Of a DNA stretch of 25,276 bases, positions 14,819 through 21,425 are shown piece by piece. This stretch comes from a virus. The notes below the pieces were generated by a model. It saw only the letters and a program-made list of their open reading frames with translations. It was not told where the DNA came from and made no database searches. Location: IMG/VR virus record IMGVR_UViG_3300020205_000160, positions 1-25,276 of that record, one strand, 5' to 3'. Within the stretch, counting starts at the first letter, position 1. Every line of letters starts with the position of its first letter. A program made the translations under genes and the position numbers.

Positions 14819-16882
14819 TTACTGATTCGCAACAGGCTGCACAATCTGGCCCTGCAAGATTTCCTGCACTGCCTGGGCATTAGTCATTGCCATTTCCTGC
14901 GAAGTTTGGTCAACTTTCCCCAAAGTCTGCAGGGTCTGGGCACGTTTGAGTTCTGCGCTTGCCACGGTTTCCACTGTGTCCGCACGGGCTTTTGCTGCCT
15001 TGGCAGTGGCTTCCTCGGCTGCTGCTTGCAGGTACATTGCATTGGGGTCTTGCGGCTTGCCCTGCATTTCGGCCATAAGTTCTTCGGCCTCGTCATCAGT
15101 TGGCTTGACCACGCCCATGCGAAGCAGCTTCTTGCGGAAGTAAGCATTCGCATCGGATACGCCTTCGCCCTCCATATTCATCATCGCCATAGAGGTCAGC
15201 ACCTGCGCTGTCTCCGGGTCGCTGGTGATCTGGAGCATGCCTGTCAATGCACGGACAGTTGCGGCACGTTTGCTGCTGCTGGATGGGCCAACATCCGCAA
15301 CCACATCAAAGGTCGCATTGCTTAAATCGTTCTCCGTGACCATCGCACCCGTTTCTGGGTCAATCATGGGCCGCATCAGCTCAACCACGCTGGACTCGCC
15401 AGTTGGCGCAATGGTCTTCATCTTGCGCTCGCCTTCAACGTAAATCTCTTTGGCCATAGAGAGCCAGATTTCACCGCAGCGTTTCATGCCCTTGGCAAAG
15501 TTGCTCATGTAGATGTACGTCTGCATGTCCACACGGGTTTGTATCATCTCCACCGCTTTGCCAGAGACGCCAGACACCATCTTGTCAGCCCCTTGCGGGT
15601 TGCCCAGAATGTCTTGCATATCCTGCTCAGTGATCTGCAGCAGTGCAGCCATTGCTGGAGGAATTGCCGCCGACTTTGTGTAAGCCAATGGCCCAGCCGC
15701 TTGAGTGTTGCCATCAGGCCCAGTGATTGGGTTAATCAGCAGGTACGGGTAATCCCTCAGGTTGTCCTCGGCCCACATGAGCTGATGCCCTGCCACCTGC
15801 TCGGGGGTCATGATGGGCTTCTCAATGCTGGATAGTGCGCTGATTTCGCCCAGCTTGCTCAGTTGCATGTTCTTCAGGCGTTGGGCATCTTTTGCCAGTC
15901 TAACAGCGCCCATGCACCTCTCGATGTTGTCCACGAACCATCGCTTGCCGTAGACCACCACAATCGGGATGCACTTGCCGGCAATGTAGCCAGCGTCCTC
16001 CAGCACCCTGCCGCCAGACATGATGTATTTGCGGACACGCATGCGCTTGACCCGCTTTTGCCTGACCTCGCGTGTGCCGATAGCCATCAGGGTTTCTTCT
16101 AGGGTCTCGTCGTTCTCAAAGTCCCTGGCCGTGTAACGTTCCTCAGTTCCGTCGATGGCCTCAAAGATGCGGATGGTCTCGGTCTTTTCCTCGACCTTGT
16201 AGTATTCAGCCACGAACACGACATCAGGCGTTGCCCAGTCAAATTCGTACTGGTGGATGATCTTGGGCCAGTCCGTTGGGTCGTCGTTGTAGGTTTCCTT
16301 GTAGCTCTCGCGGGTCATGCTCGTGACCACGAAGGCATACTTGGCGTCCGACTTGTCCTGGCGCTTGGCGTTCAGGTCAAAGAAAACAGAGCTGTCAGCA
16401 TCGAAGATTGGCTCCATGCGGATGCGCTGCCTGTCGTCCTCGTCGTTCTCTTCGTCTTCGTAGACCGTCCGCAGCCGCCATGCACCAATGCCGCCGCCTA
16501 CGGCTTCCTCAAAAGCGTTGTCGTAGGCCTCATCAGCCACCGATGCTTGCTCGTCTGCTCGGTACAGTCCATCACAGACTTCTGCCAACTTTGCGTTGTC
16601 AGTGCCATCTTTTGACACATAGTCAACTGTGATACGGTTATTTCGGTATTCGTTGACGATACGAATGACCGCCAGCATGATCTTGTTAACCTCAAACTTG
16701 GGTTTGTTTTCGTACTGATCCCACAATGGCCCTTCCCACTGTGCACCGCACAAAGAATAAAACCGCCTGTCTTGCAGGCACTGGAGGCGCTCGTCACGCA
16801 GCGCGGTTTGAATGTCATTGAACTGGCGCAGGGCTTCACTGTGCAGATTAGAAAGCCGCTGATCGTTAGAGATTCTTGCCAT
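14819..16882 (-). CDS. P22-type portal protein
   Basis: 687 residues (P22 gp1 has 725); ATG at 16882 with SD TAAGGA. The N-terminal part (DIQTALRDERLQCLQDRRFY, then SLCGAQWEGPLWDQYENKPK and VNKIMLAVIRIVNEYRNNRI) is characteristic of the P22 portal family. The centre carries the wing and clip regions. The last ~90 residues are Ala/Glu/Lys/Gln heptads (YLQAAAEEATAKAAKARADT), matching the helical barrel that lines the DNA channel in P22. The dodecameric portal is the docking site for terminase during packaging and for gp4 and gp10 after it. Terminase is immediately upstream and scaffold immediately downstream. Confidence 0.92.
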   Translation of the reverse strand: MARISNDQRLSNLHSEALRQFNDIQTALRDERLQCLQDRRFYSLCGAQWEGPLWDQYENKPKFEVNKIMLAVIRIVNEYRNNRITVDYVSKDGTDNAKLAEVCDGLYRADEQASVADEAYDNAFEEAVGGGIGAWRLRTVYEDEENDEDDRQRIRMEPIFDADSSVFFDLNAKRQDKSDAKYAFVVTSMTRESYKETYNDDPTDWPKIIHQYEFDWATPDVVFVAEYYKVEEKTETIRIFEAIDGTEERYTARDFENDETLEETLMAIGTREVRQKRVKRMRVRKYIMSGGRVLEDAGYIAGKCIPIVVVYGKRWFVDNIERCMGAVRLAKDAQRLKNMQLSKLGEISALSSIEKPIMTPEQVAGHQLMWAEDNLRDYPYLLINPITGPDGNTQAAGPLAYTKSAAIPPAMAALLQITEQDMQDILGNPQGADKMVSGVSGKAVEMIQTRVDMQTYIYMSNFAKGMKRCGEIWLSMAKEIYVEGERKMKTIAPTGESSVVELMRPMIDPETGAMVTENDLSNATFDVVADVGPSSSSKRAATVRALTGMLQITSDPETAQVLTSMAMMNMEGEGVSDANAYFRKKLLRMGVVKPTDDEAEELMAEMQGKPQDPNAMYLQAAAEEATAKAAKARADTVETVASAELKRAQTLQTLGKVDQTSQEMAMTNAQAVQEILQGQIVQPVANQ

Positions 16883-16906
16883 AAAAGTCCTTAGTTGGCC
16901 GATTTT

Positions 16907-18130
16907 CTACCATTTATTTATGGTCGGCAATGGCGTGAAGTTGATCGTCTTGGTCACTGCTGCACGCCTCACACCCTCGCAGGCATATCTCAGGGCATCA
17001 ATAACGTGGTTCTTCTTGTCCTCCAGCACGGGCAGGATTCTACCTGTCAGTGGGTCTGACTTGTAGCTGTAAAGGCTCAGTTCGTCTATGGTGTGTATAC
17101 AGCGCGGGTGAACCACGATGTCGTAATTCTTCAGAAACTCAATGCCTTCCTCGACTGACTTTGGGCCTTTGACCGCGGTCATGATCTTGGGAAAGCCATT
17201 GCGTTTCATGTGAGAAATGGTCTCTGGCCTGGCTGAATCTGCAACGATGGGCCACCTCTCGGCCTCAGGCACTTGCATGAACAACTCTGGCGTGTTGATG
17301 ATTTCACACCCCACCATGTACGCCTCGTAATCGATGTACAAAGTGCGCCCAATGATGTGACACCGCACAAGCACTGTCGGGTCAATCGAAAAGCCCCAGT
17401 CTGCCCCGAGGCGGTGGATAGCCTCTGGCGGTGCATCAAAGTCTTCTATGCGCCAGTTCTTGAACACCCGGCTGCTGCTGTTCCGCAGGTATTGCCCCAT
17501 CCAAACGTGCTGGTATTTGTCAGGATCACGCCGCTTGTCGTACTCCATTTCATCTTTAAGGACTTGAGGAAACCAAGGGTTTTCCCCAAAGTTTACCTTC
17601 AGCACCTTGGCATCGGCTGGTGGCTCTGGCCCTCTCAACAGGAAATCCACAGGGTCGCTGTTCTGCCTCGGGTTCCAGGTGAACCAGAGTTCGGATCCAG
17701 GCTTACGGATGGTGGGTCGCAGCAGGTCAAGGCTGGACTGGCTTAAGCTCTGGGCCTCTTCAACCCATGCACAGTCGTAACCCTCCAGCGACTTGATCGA
17801 GTCTGCGGTGTGGTTCTGCATGCCCTGAAAGATGATTGCCCCATCAGCCTTGCGCGACTTAATGACTGCATCTTGCACCTCAAAGTAGGCCCCGGCATTC
17901 ATGGCCTCAATCTTGGTCTCCAGCAGGCGCTTGACCGACTGGTTCAGCGATTTCTGTATCTCACGCACGCAAACGCTGCGCCGCTTCTGGTCAAGGATAT
18001 GCGCCTCAATCATCAACTCGGCAAACATGTGGGACTTGCCAGAGCCTCGGCCACCCCATGCACCCTTGTACCGGCTGGCCTCCAGTAAGGGCAGCGCCCA
18101 TTCTGGGGTCTGGAGCTGCAGGACGCTCAT
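16907..18130 (-). CDS. terL: Terminase large subunit (PBSX-like family)
   Basis: 407 residues; ATG at 18130 overlaps the upstream stop (ATGA) with AAGG as SD. Walker A GGRGSGKS at 26-33, Walker B CAWVEEA at about 120-126, coupling motif ELWFTWNP near 147-154. The nuclease domain shows Asp candidates in GADWG (D244), VADSA (D298) and HVIDALRYA (D378), as expected for the RNase H-like fold. The family resembles PBSX/SPP1-type terminases more than P22 gp2 (499 residues), so the packaging motor appears to come from a different lineage than the P22-like capsid. Cuts concatemers and pumps DNA through the portal; headful packaging is likely for this group but not shown. Confidence 0.95.
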   Translation of the reverse strand: MSVLQLQTPEWALPLLEASRYKGAWGGRGSGKSHMFAELMIEAHILDQKRRSVCVREIQKSLNQSVKRLLETKIEAMNAGAYFEVQDAVIKSRKADGAIIFQGMQNHTADSIKSLEGYDCAWVEEAQSLSQSSLDLLRPTIRKPGSELWFTWNPRQNSDPVDFLLRGPEPPADAKVLKVNFGENPWFPQVLKDEMEYDKRRDPDKYQHVWMGQYLRNSSSRVFKNWRIEDFDAPPEAIHRLGADWGFSIDPTVLVRCHIIGRTLYIDYEAYMVGCEIINTPELFMQVPEAERWPIVADSARPETISHMKRNGFPKIMTAVKGPKSVEEGIEFLKNYDIVVHPRCIHTIDELSLYSYKSDPLTGRILPVLEDKKNHVIDALRYACEGVRRAAVTKTINFTPLPTINKW

Positions 18131-18564
18131 GCCTTGACGATCACCCGCTTGATTTCCCTGAACTCTAGGGGTGCACCATCAGCGCCGGTCACCTCATGCT
18201 TCTGGGTCTCGGCCCAGCGCATCTGGGTCTTGCTCCACCAGATCGCTGCGGTGGTGTCGCCTGCCATTACTTTCTGGAAAAGGGTTTTCCCTACCTGCCC
18301 ATTGGCCTTGGCCTTGCCAGAAACCAACTCAGTGGCAAAGTGAGCGCGGAGGGTGTCAACGTGGATGCCCTCGCGCACCAGCACGGCGATCTGCTCAATG
18401 GGCAGGCCGTAGCCAGACAGGGCTTCCACCTGTTTACGCTCGGCAGCAGTGGGTTCAAAGGCTGGCCGGCCAGCGCCTGGCATTGCGCCGCCAGTGCCTG
18501 GTCTAGCACCTCCGTGCTTTTTAGGAACTGGTTTTTCTTCAAGTTTTGGCTTCTTAGTTGCCAT
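18127..18564 (-). CDS. terS: Putative terminase small subunit
   Basis: 145 residues from ATG at 18564 with SD GGAGG 5 nt upstream; the frame opens further to 18708 but there it runs through the Mom-like gene. The N-terminus is basic with Gly/Arg/Pro repeats (GGARPGTGGAMPGAGRP), similar to the starts of many small terminases. A helix-turn-helix-like segment follows (GLPIEQIAVLVREGIHVDTL, then RAHFATEL). The C-terminal part KVMAGDTTAAIWWSKTQMRW, then AETQKHEV, is common in phage proteins placed just before TerL. It would recognise the packaging site and regulate TerL. The call rests on position, size and the HTH. Confidence 0.75.
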   Translation of the reverse strand: MATKKPKLEEKPVPKKHGGARPGTGGAMPGAGRPAFEPTAAERKQVEALSGYGLPIEQIAVLVREGIHVDTLRAHFATELVSGKAKANGQVGKTLFQKVMAGDTTAAIWWSKTQMRWAETQKHEVTGADGAPLEFREIKRVIVKA

Positions 18565-19243
18565 GTGTAACCTCCGCGAAAGGTTCTGATTTCTGCGATG
18601 TTTGGAGCGTGTCGGTCGGTACTGCCCCGCCCAGCTCTGAAGGGTATTCAGAGTCCTGCTTTTTGACACGCATGGGATATGGCTTTGCCAATTGTTGAAT
18701 TTTATCATTCATCATCTTGTCAAGCGGCATCAAGTATCTGTGCTTTCCTGCCACAACTTTTTTGGGCAGATTGGTTTGATCCACTCCAGCATCATCCACT
18801 GTCTTTTTGTGTGACCATTTTCCCTTATAAAAAACTTTGACAGCTTTATCACTTGGGCCTGTATAAATCCAGTTGCATGCCTGATAAATTCCACCATGAT
18901 GCCCTTGTTCTGGGTCAGCATAAGAAACTATGAGCTTGAGGCCAGGCTGGGATTTCTTCAAGAATCTGATGGCGACTGCCATGATTTTGCTCACTGGCGT
19001 GGAATGCTTTGTCAGTGCAATCCTGACCAACTCACAGCCATCGTCCTGTTCCAAGCCAAAGGGCTTGAGCATGTTGTTGTTGGCTCCACGACCAAAAATA
19101 ACAACACCAATAAACTTTGAATCTTCCCAAACCCCAACTTTGACCAACTTCCCAGCAGGCACACACCGACTGTAGTGCCAGTTTACGCAGGCATATTTCG
19201 CAGCCTCATGACTTGCCCAGTCGATTTTGAGTTCAGGCTTCAC
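18554..19243 (-). CDS. Mom-like DNA adenine hypermodification protein
   Basis: 229 residues from GTG at 19243, preceded by AAGGAA; the frame also has an ATG at 19336, but that start would overlap the ParB-like gene by 104 nt and add 31 residues before the conserved region. Landmarks are WHYSRCVPAGKLVKVGVW (22-39), IGVVIFGRGANNN (45-57), CELVRIAL (70-77), VSYADPEQGHHGGIYQACNW (106-125). These match the phage Mu Mom family, GNAT-like proteins that convert adenine in DNA to a carbamoylmethyl form and protect against restriction. It overlaps TerS by 11 nt, so modification is made with the packaging genes. Family call is strong; that it modifies adenine here is inference. No Com-like regulator was seen. 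Confidence 0.85.
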   Translation of the reverse strand: MKPELKIDWASHEAAKYACVNWHYSRCVPAGKLVKVGVWEDSKFIGVVIFGRGANNNMLKPFGLEQDDGCELVRIALTKHSTPVSKIMAVAIRFLKKSQPGLKLIVSYADPEQGHHGGIYQACNWIYTGPSDKAVKVFYKGKWSHKKTVDDAGVDQTNLPKKVVAGKHRYLMPLDKMMNDKIQQLAKPYPMRVKKQDSEYPSELGGAVPTDTLQTSQKSEPFAEVTHGN

Positions 19244-19751
19244 GGGAATCAAATTCCTTGCCGCAGTGTGGGCAGGCAATCCACTTTGGATCAAGCTGAT
19301 CCAGCTTTCCTTGGTCTTGCTCAGTGCCTGGTTCAAAGTCTGGTGTCTGCAGTGCTTGGATTTCTTCAGCCTTGAATCCAGTCAGGTCGAGGTCAAACCC
19401 CAGATCACCAATCTCGCCCAGCTCGAGCGCCAGCATCTCGTTGTCCCATCCAGCATTCATAGCCAGCTTGTTGTCGGCCAGTACATAGGCCCGTTTCTTG
19501 GCCTCTGACCAGCCCTTGGCCACCATGACTGGCACCTCGGTCATTTGCAGGCGCTGTGCGGCCAATGTGCGGCCATGGCCGGCAATGATGCTTCCCTGCT
19601 CATCGACCAGGACAGGAGTTGTCCAGCCCCATTCTTTGATGCTGGCTGCTAGCTGGCTGATCTGCTCGTCAGAGTGAGTTCGTGCGTTTCGGGCGTATGG
19701 GATGAGCTTGTCAATGGCCCACTTTTCAACTTTGTCGGCAGGATTTATCAA
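19233..19751 (-). CDS. ParB/Srx-fold domain protein with C-terminal CxxC
   Basis: 172 residues if it starts at TTG 19751, which overlaps the stop of the small exported ORF (TTGA) with a GAGG upstream; an ATG at 19808 would give 191 residues but has no SD, so the start is uncertain. The core VEKWAIDKLIPYARNARTHS, then EQISQLAASIKEWGWTTPVL, GSIIAGHGRTLAAQRL and VPVMVAKGWSEAKKRAYVLA, DNKLA is the ParB N-terminal domain found in phage and MTase-linked ParB-like proteins. The C-terminus ends CPHCGKEF, a small zinc-knuckle-like motif. It overlaps Mom by 11 nt. It may guide DNA modification or packaging, or act as a nuclease; none can be shown from sequence. Confidence 0.85.
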   Translation of the reverse strand: MINPADKVEKWAIDKLIPYARNARTHSDEQISQLAASIKEWGWTTPVLVDEQGSIIAGHGRTLAAQRLQMTEVPVMVAKGWSEAKKRAYVLADNKLAMNAGWDNEMLALELGEIGDLGFDLDLTGFKAEEIQALQTPDFEPGTEQDQGKLDQLDPKWIACPHCGKEFDSREA

Positions 19752-19897
19752 AACCCGCCGCCTCGGGTGGTCGTGCAAGTCACACTGCCATCCCAATTTC
19801 TGACGCATTTTGTCGTCGTCTGTGCTTCGGCTGTAAAAGACAGCAGAAACCCAGCTGCAAAAGACAGCAGCAAAGCGATTGTGATTAGGGTTTTCAC
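19748..19897 (-). CDS. Small exported protein (49 aa) with signal peptide
   Basis: 49 residues from GTG at 19897 with SD AAGGAG 6 nt upstream; stop TGA at 19748. The N-terminus KTLITIALLLSFAAGFLLSF is a short basic start plus hydrophobic core and is followed by TAEAQ, a type I cleavage site (A-E-A before Q). The predicted mature peptide, about 24 residues, has two Cys (C31, C41) and reads TTTKCVRNWDGSVTC, so a disulfide in the periplasm is possible. The hydrophobic core contains an 8-residue duplication (LLSFAAGF / LLSFTAEA). It directly follows a terminator and overlaps the ParB-like start. Function unknown; superinfection exclusion or envelope modification are guesses. Confidence 0.7.
   Translation of the reverse strand: MKTLITIALLLSFAAGFLLSFTAEAQTTTKCVRNWDGSVTCTTTRGGGF
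19830..19870. repeat. Direct repeat, 17 bp, period 24
   Basis: gctgtaaaagacagcag at 19830-19846 and gctgcaaaagacagcag at 19854-19870 differ by one base. The repeat encodes the duplicated hydrophobic segment of the small exported protein. Confidence 0.85.
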
Positions 19898-19908
19898 GGT
19901 TACTCCTT

Positions 19909-19928
19909 AAAAAAGGGGCCGAAGCCCC
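19909..19928 (-). terminator. Intrinsic terminator, UUCG tetraloop
   Basis: On the minus strand GGGGC-TTCG-GCCCC is followed by six T, a textbook rho-independent terminator with a very stable tetraloop. The SD of the exported protein starts right after the T-run. It separates the DNA-metabolism genes on its right from the ParB/Mom/terminase/virion genes on its left, so it likely marks the early/late boundary and would require read-through or antitermination for late expression unless a promoter lies within it. Confidence 0.8.
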
Positions 19929-19944
19929 AAAAGCTGGCAACTGC

Positions 19945-20082
19945 TTACCAACACGGCTGGGAACTGTATGACGTTTGCCATCGATTGCCGAAGCACTCTT
20001 TGACGGTACTCAATCCCCATGCGTGTTGGTGTTGGTACTCGCTGCGTCTGTTTGCATCACCGGGAACCCCCAGTGCCAGCAT
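19945..20082 (-). CDS. Possible small ORF (45 aa), uncertain
   Basis: An open frame from ATG at 20082 (or GTG at 20097, directly after the HNH stop) to TAA at 19945. The encoded peptide contains NRRSEYQHQHAWGLSTVKEC, then FGNRWQTSYSSQPCW; two Cys, three Trp, no membrane segment. SD-like GGAAAG is close to the ATG. It fills the otherwise empty 170 nt between the HNH gene and the terminator. I do not recognise it; the same DNA carries repeated CCAACAC/GTGTTGG motifs, so it could instead be untranslated. Confidence 0.35.
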   Translation of the reverse strand: MLALGVPGDANRRSEYQHQHAWGLSTVKECFGNRWQTSYSSQPCW

Positions 20083-20097
20083 CCGCTTTCCCAACAC

Positions 20098-20421
20098 CTA
20101 TATTGTCGCATTTGGTATAGCTATGTCAACAGGCCATTGACCGTTTGCCACCAGTATTTTGACCGTTGCAATGTGTGCTGCAAACCATGCAGTCTGTCTG
20201 GCCTCTCTAGAAAACTTTGCCCCTTGGTCAATCTCAAAGTGGCATGGCTGGCACAGTGCGGCCACCAGATTGTCATCAGCCTTGATGCCCCTGCCCTTGC
20301 CGCCGCCCCAGTTTGTGTGTGCGGCTTGCACCATCTGGCCGCTTCCGCAATGCTGGCAGTCTAGGCTCGCCACCAGCTTTAACAGTTTTTTACTTCTGAC
20401 GTATGTGTGCTTGGGAATCAT
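20098..20421 (-). CDS. HNH-type nuclease, YbcO/DUF1364-like
   Basis: 107 residues; ATG at 20421 overlaps the upstream stop by 4 nt. Zinc/HNH signature: C22-x2-C25, then AAHTNW with H35, GKGRGIKADDN, and C57-x2-C60-H61 followed by EIDQG and FSREARQTAW. This order matches the DUF1364 family (YbcO of the E. coli DLP12 prophage), HNH-fold proteins in phage recombination regions beside RusA- and Nin-type genes. It lies two genes after RusA, the expected context. Predicted to bind or cut branched or nicked DNA; activity not shown. Confidence 0.82.
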   Translation of the reverse strand: MIPKHTYVRSKKLLKLVASLDCQHCGSGQMVQAAHTNWGGGKGRGIKADDNLVAALCQPCHFEIDQGAKFSREARQTAWFAAHIATVKILVANGQWPVDIAIPNATI

Positions 20422-20747
20422 TGGTGTGCCCTGTCTTGCATCCGGTTGGTTGCTTCCCTTGTCCTCCAGATTTCGATATCAAGCCTCGCGGCCTCCAGCT
20501 CCCACTTTAGTGTTTCCTCTTGTTCTATGGCCAGGGCCAGGCCTTTCAGCAACTGGTGGTAAGCAGGGTCGGCATAGGCTTCGCGTTCTTGGGCGTTGGC
20601 GGCTTCAATGCCCAGCTTGAGTGCGTCTTTCATCAGCAGGGCTTTTTTGCTGCGCCTAAATTCTTCAAGGTAGACCCGTTGAGCTTTGGCTTCGCCGTAG
20701 GCTGGGGCTTTGTCACGGATGGTTTGGGCTGCTTCTTCTGGTTTCAT
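20418..20747 (-). CDS. Conserved phage helical protein (109 aa)
   Basis: 109 residues; ATG at 20747 overlaps the RusA stop by 4 nt and has SD GGAGG. Entirely helical and charged: QRVYLEEFRRSKKALLMKDA, then AQEREAYADPAYHQLL, WELEAARLDIEIWRTREATN, RMQD. I recall this pattern as an unnamed but common phage protein located beside RusA, ERF or Nin-region genes. It likely forms a helical hairpin or coiled coil. Role unknown; its position implies DNA replication or recombination. Confidence 0.75.
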   Translation of the reverse strand: MKPEEAAQTIRDKAPAYGEAKAQRVYLEEFRRSKKALLMKDALKLGIEAANAQEREAYADPAYHQLLKGLALAIEQEETLKWELEAARLDIEIWRTREATNRMQDRAHQ

Positions 20748-21166
20748 TCGGCCTCCATCACCATCACATCAACACCAGCTTTGTCTGAGTACAGCTTCTT
20801 TACGTGAAGATCAACCACCTGGGTGTCATCCACAAAAATCACCCCGTTCATGGCATCCAAGTAGGTTTTTGCAATGTTGTCGATGTCTGGCTTCTTGCAA
20901 GGCTTCTCAGTGCCGCCTAAACAGGCCTCCCTGCGCTTTTTGGTGTAGGACTGCGGCACTGGTAGCCTGACATACAAAAAAACGCTTACAGGCGTTTCTA
21001 GCAAATCCGTCACACCCATAGCTTGTTTGGCAAAAAAGGCAATCATGGCCTCATAGCTCAAGGTTTGTTTGTCGGTGTAGACCTTTGTGAAGTTGCCAAC
21101 CCTGCTGAACCGGGGTCGGCCTTTGCCTTTTGGGTCGCCTTCAACTTGAAAGTGAATTTGCATCAT
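20744..21166 (-). CDS. rusA: RusA-family Holliday junction resolvase
   Basis: 140 residues (E. coli RusA 120). Starts at a double ATG at 21166. Family marks: N-terminal strand with basic loop (GDPKGKGRPRFSR), central KKPDIDNIAKTYLDAMNG (D94, D96), then VIFVDDTQVVDLHVKK (D113/D114) with conserved acidic residues that hold metal in RusA. It cuts four-way junctions and would clear branches from replicating or recombining DNA before packaging, in partnership with the annealing protein Erf at the other end of the window. Overlaps the preceding small gene by 26 nt. Confidence 0.92.
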   Translation of the reverse strand: MMQIHFQVEGDPKGKGRPRFSRVGNFTKVYTDKQTLSYEAMIAFFAKQAMGVTDLLETPVSVFLYVRLPVPQSYTKKRREACLGGTEKPCKKPDIDNIAKTYLDAMNGVIFVDDTQVVDLHVKKLYSDKAGVDVMVMEAE

Positions 21167-21425
21167 TTCGCTGCCTGTTCATTTCGGTGGTCAAGGTAAC
21201 GACTCCAGCCTGGCCACGCCGTTTTTTTATGTCCAGCTTCACACCTTCCCACCAGGCCAGTGCTTGCTGTTTCCCAGCTTGCTTCTCTTTCAATCGGTAA
21301 CGCTTCAGCCATTCCCTCGCCTCGGTCTGACGCAAGGTCTCCAGCATCGCAGAGCGCTCGGTTGATGTCAGCAAGGCTAAATTCTTGGCCTTCCCGTCTT
21401 CTGTCCAGTAGGGATTTGTGGTCAT
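21141..21425 (-). CDS. Conserved phage helical protein (94 aa)
   Basis: 94 residues; ATG at 21425 overlaps the methyltransferase stop by 4 nt. The core REWLKRYRLKEKQAGKQQAL, then AWWEGVKLDIKKRRGQAGV, matches a short phage family I have seen with conserved REWL..Y, A-W-W and RGQ; no function known. A competing frame from GTG 21432 to 21163 lacks these features and was rejected. It overlaps the RusA start by 26 nt, so translation is probably coupled. Likely nucleic-acid associated, given its basic charge and neighbours. Confidence 0.75.
   Translation of the reverse strand: MTTNPYWTEDGKAKNLALLTSTERSAMLETLRQTEAREWLKRYRLKEKQAGKQQALAWWEGVKLDIKKRRGQAGVVTLTTEMNRQRNDANSLSS

Noticed and set aside
18565-18708. 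N-terminal extension of the small terminase frame
   Set aside because: It lies inside the Mom-like gene; the ATG at 18564 has a strong SD and starts the typical basic leader.
19244-19336. Longer Mom start at ATG 19336
   Set aside because: It would overlap the ParB-like gene by 104 nt and translate its zinc-knuckle DNA in another frame; GTG 19243 has an AAGGAA upstream and starts just before the conserved part.
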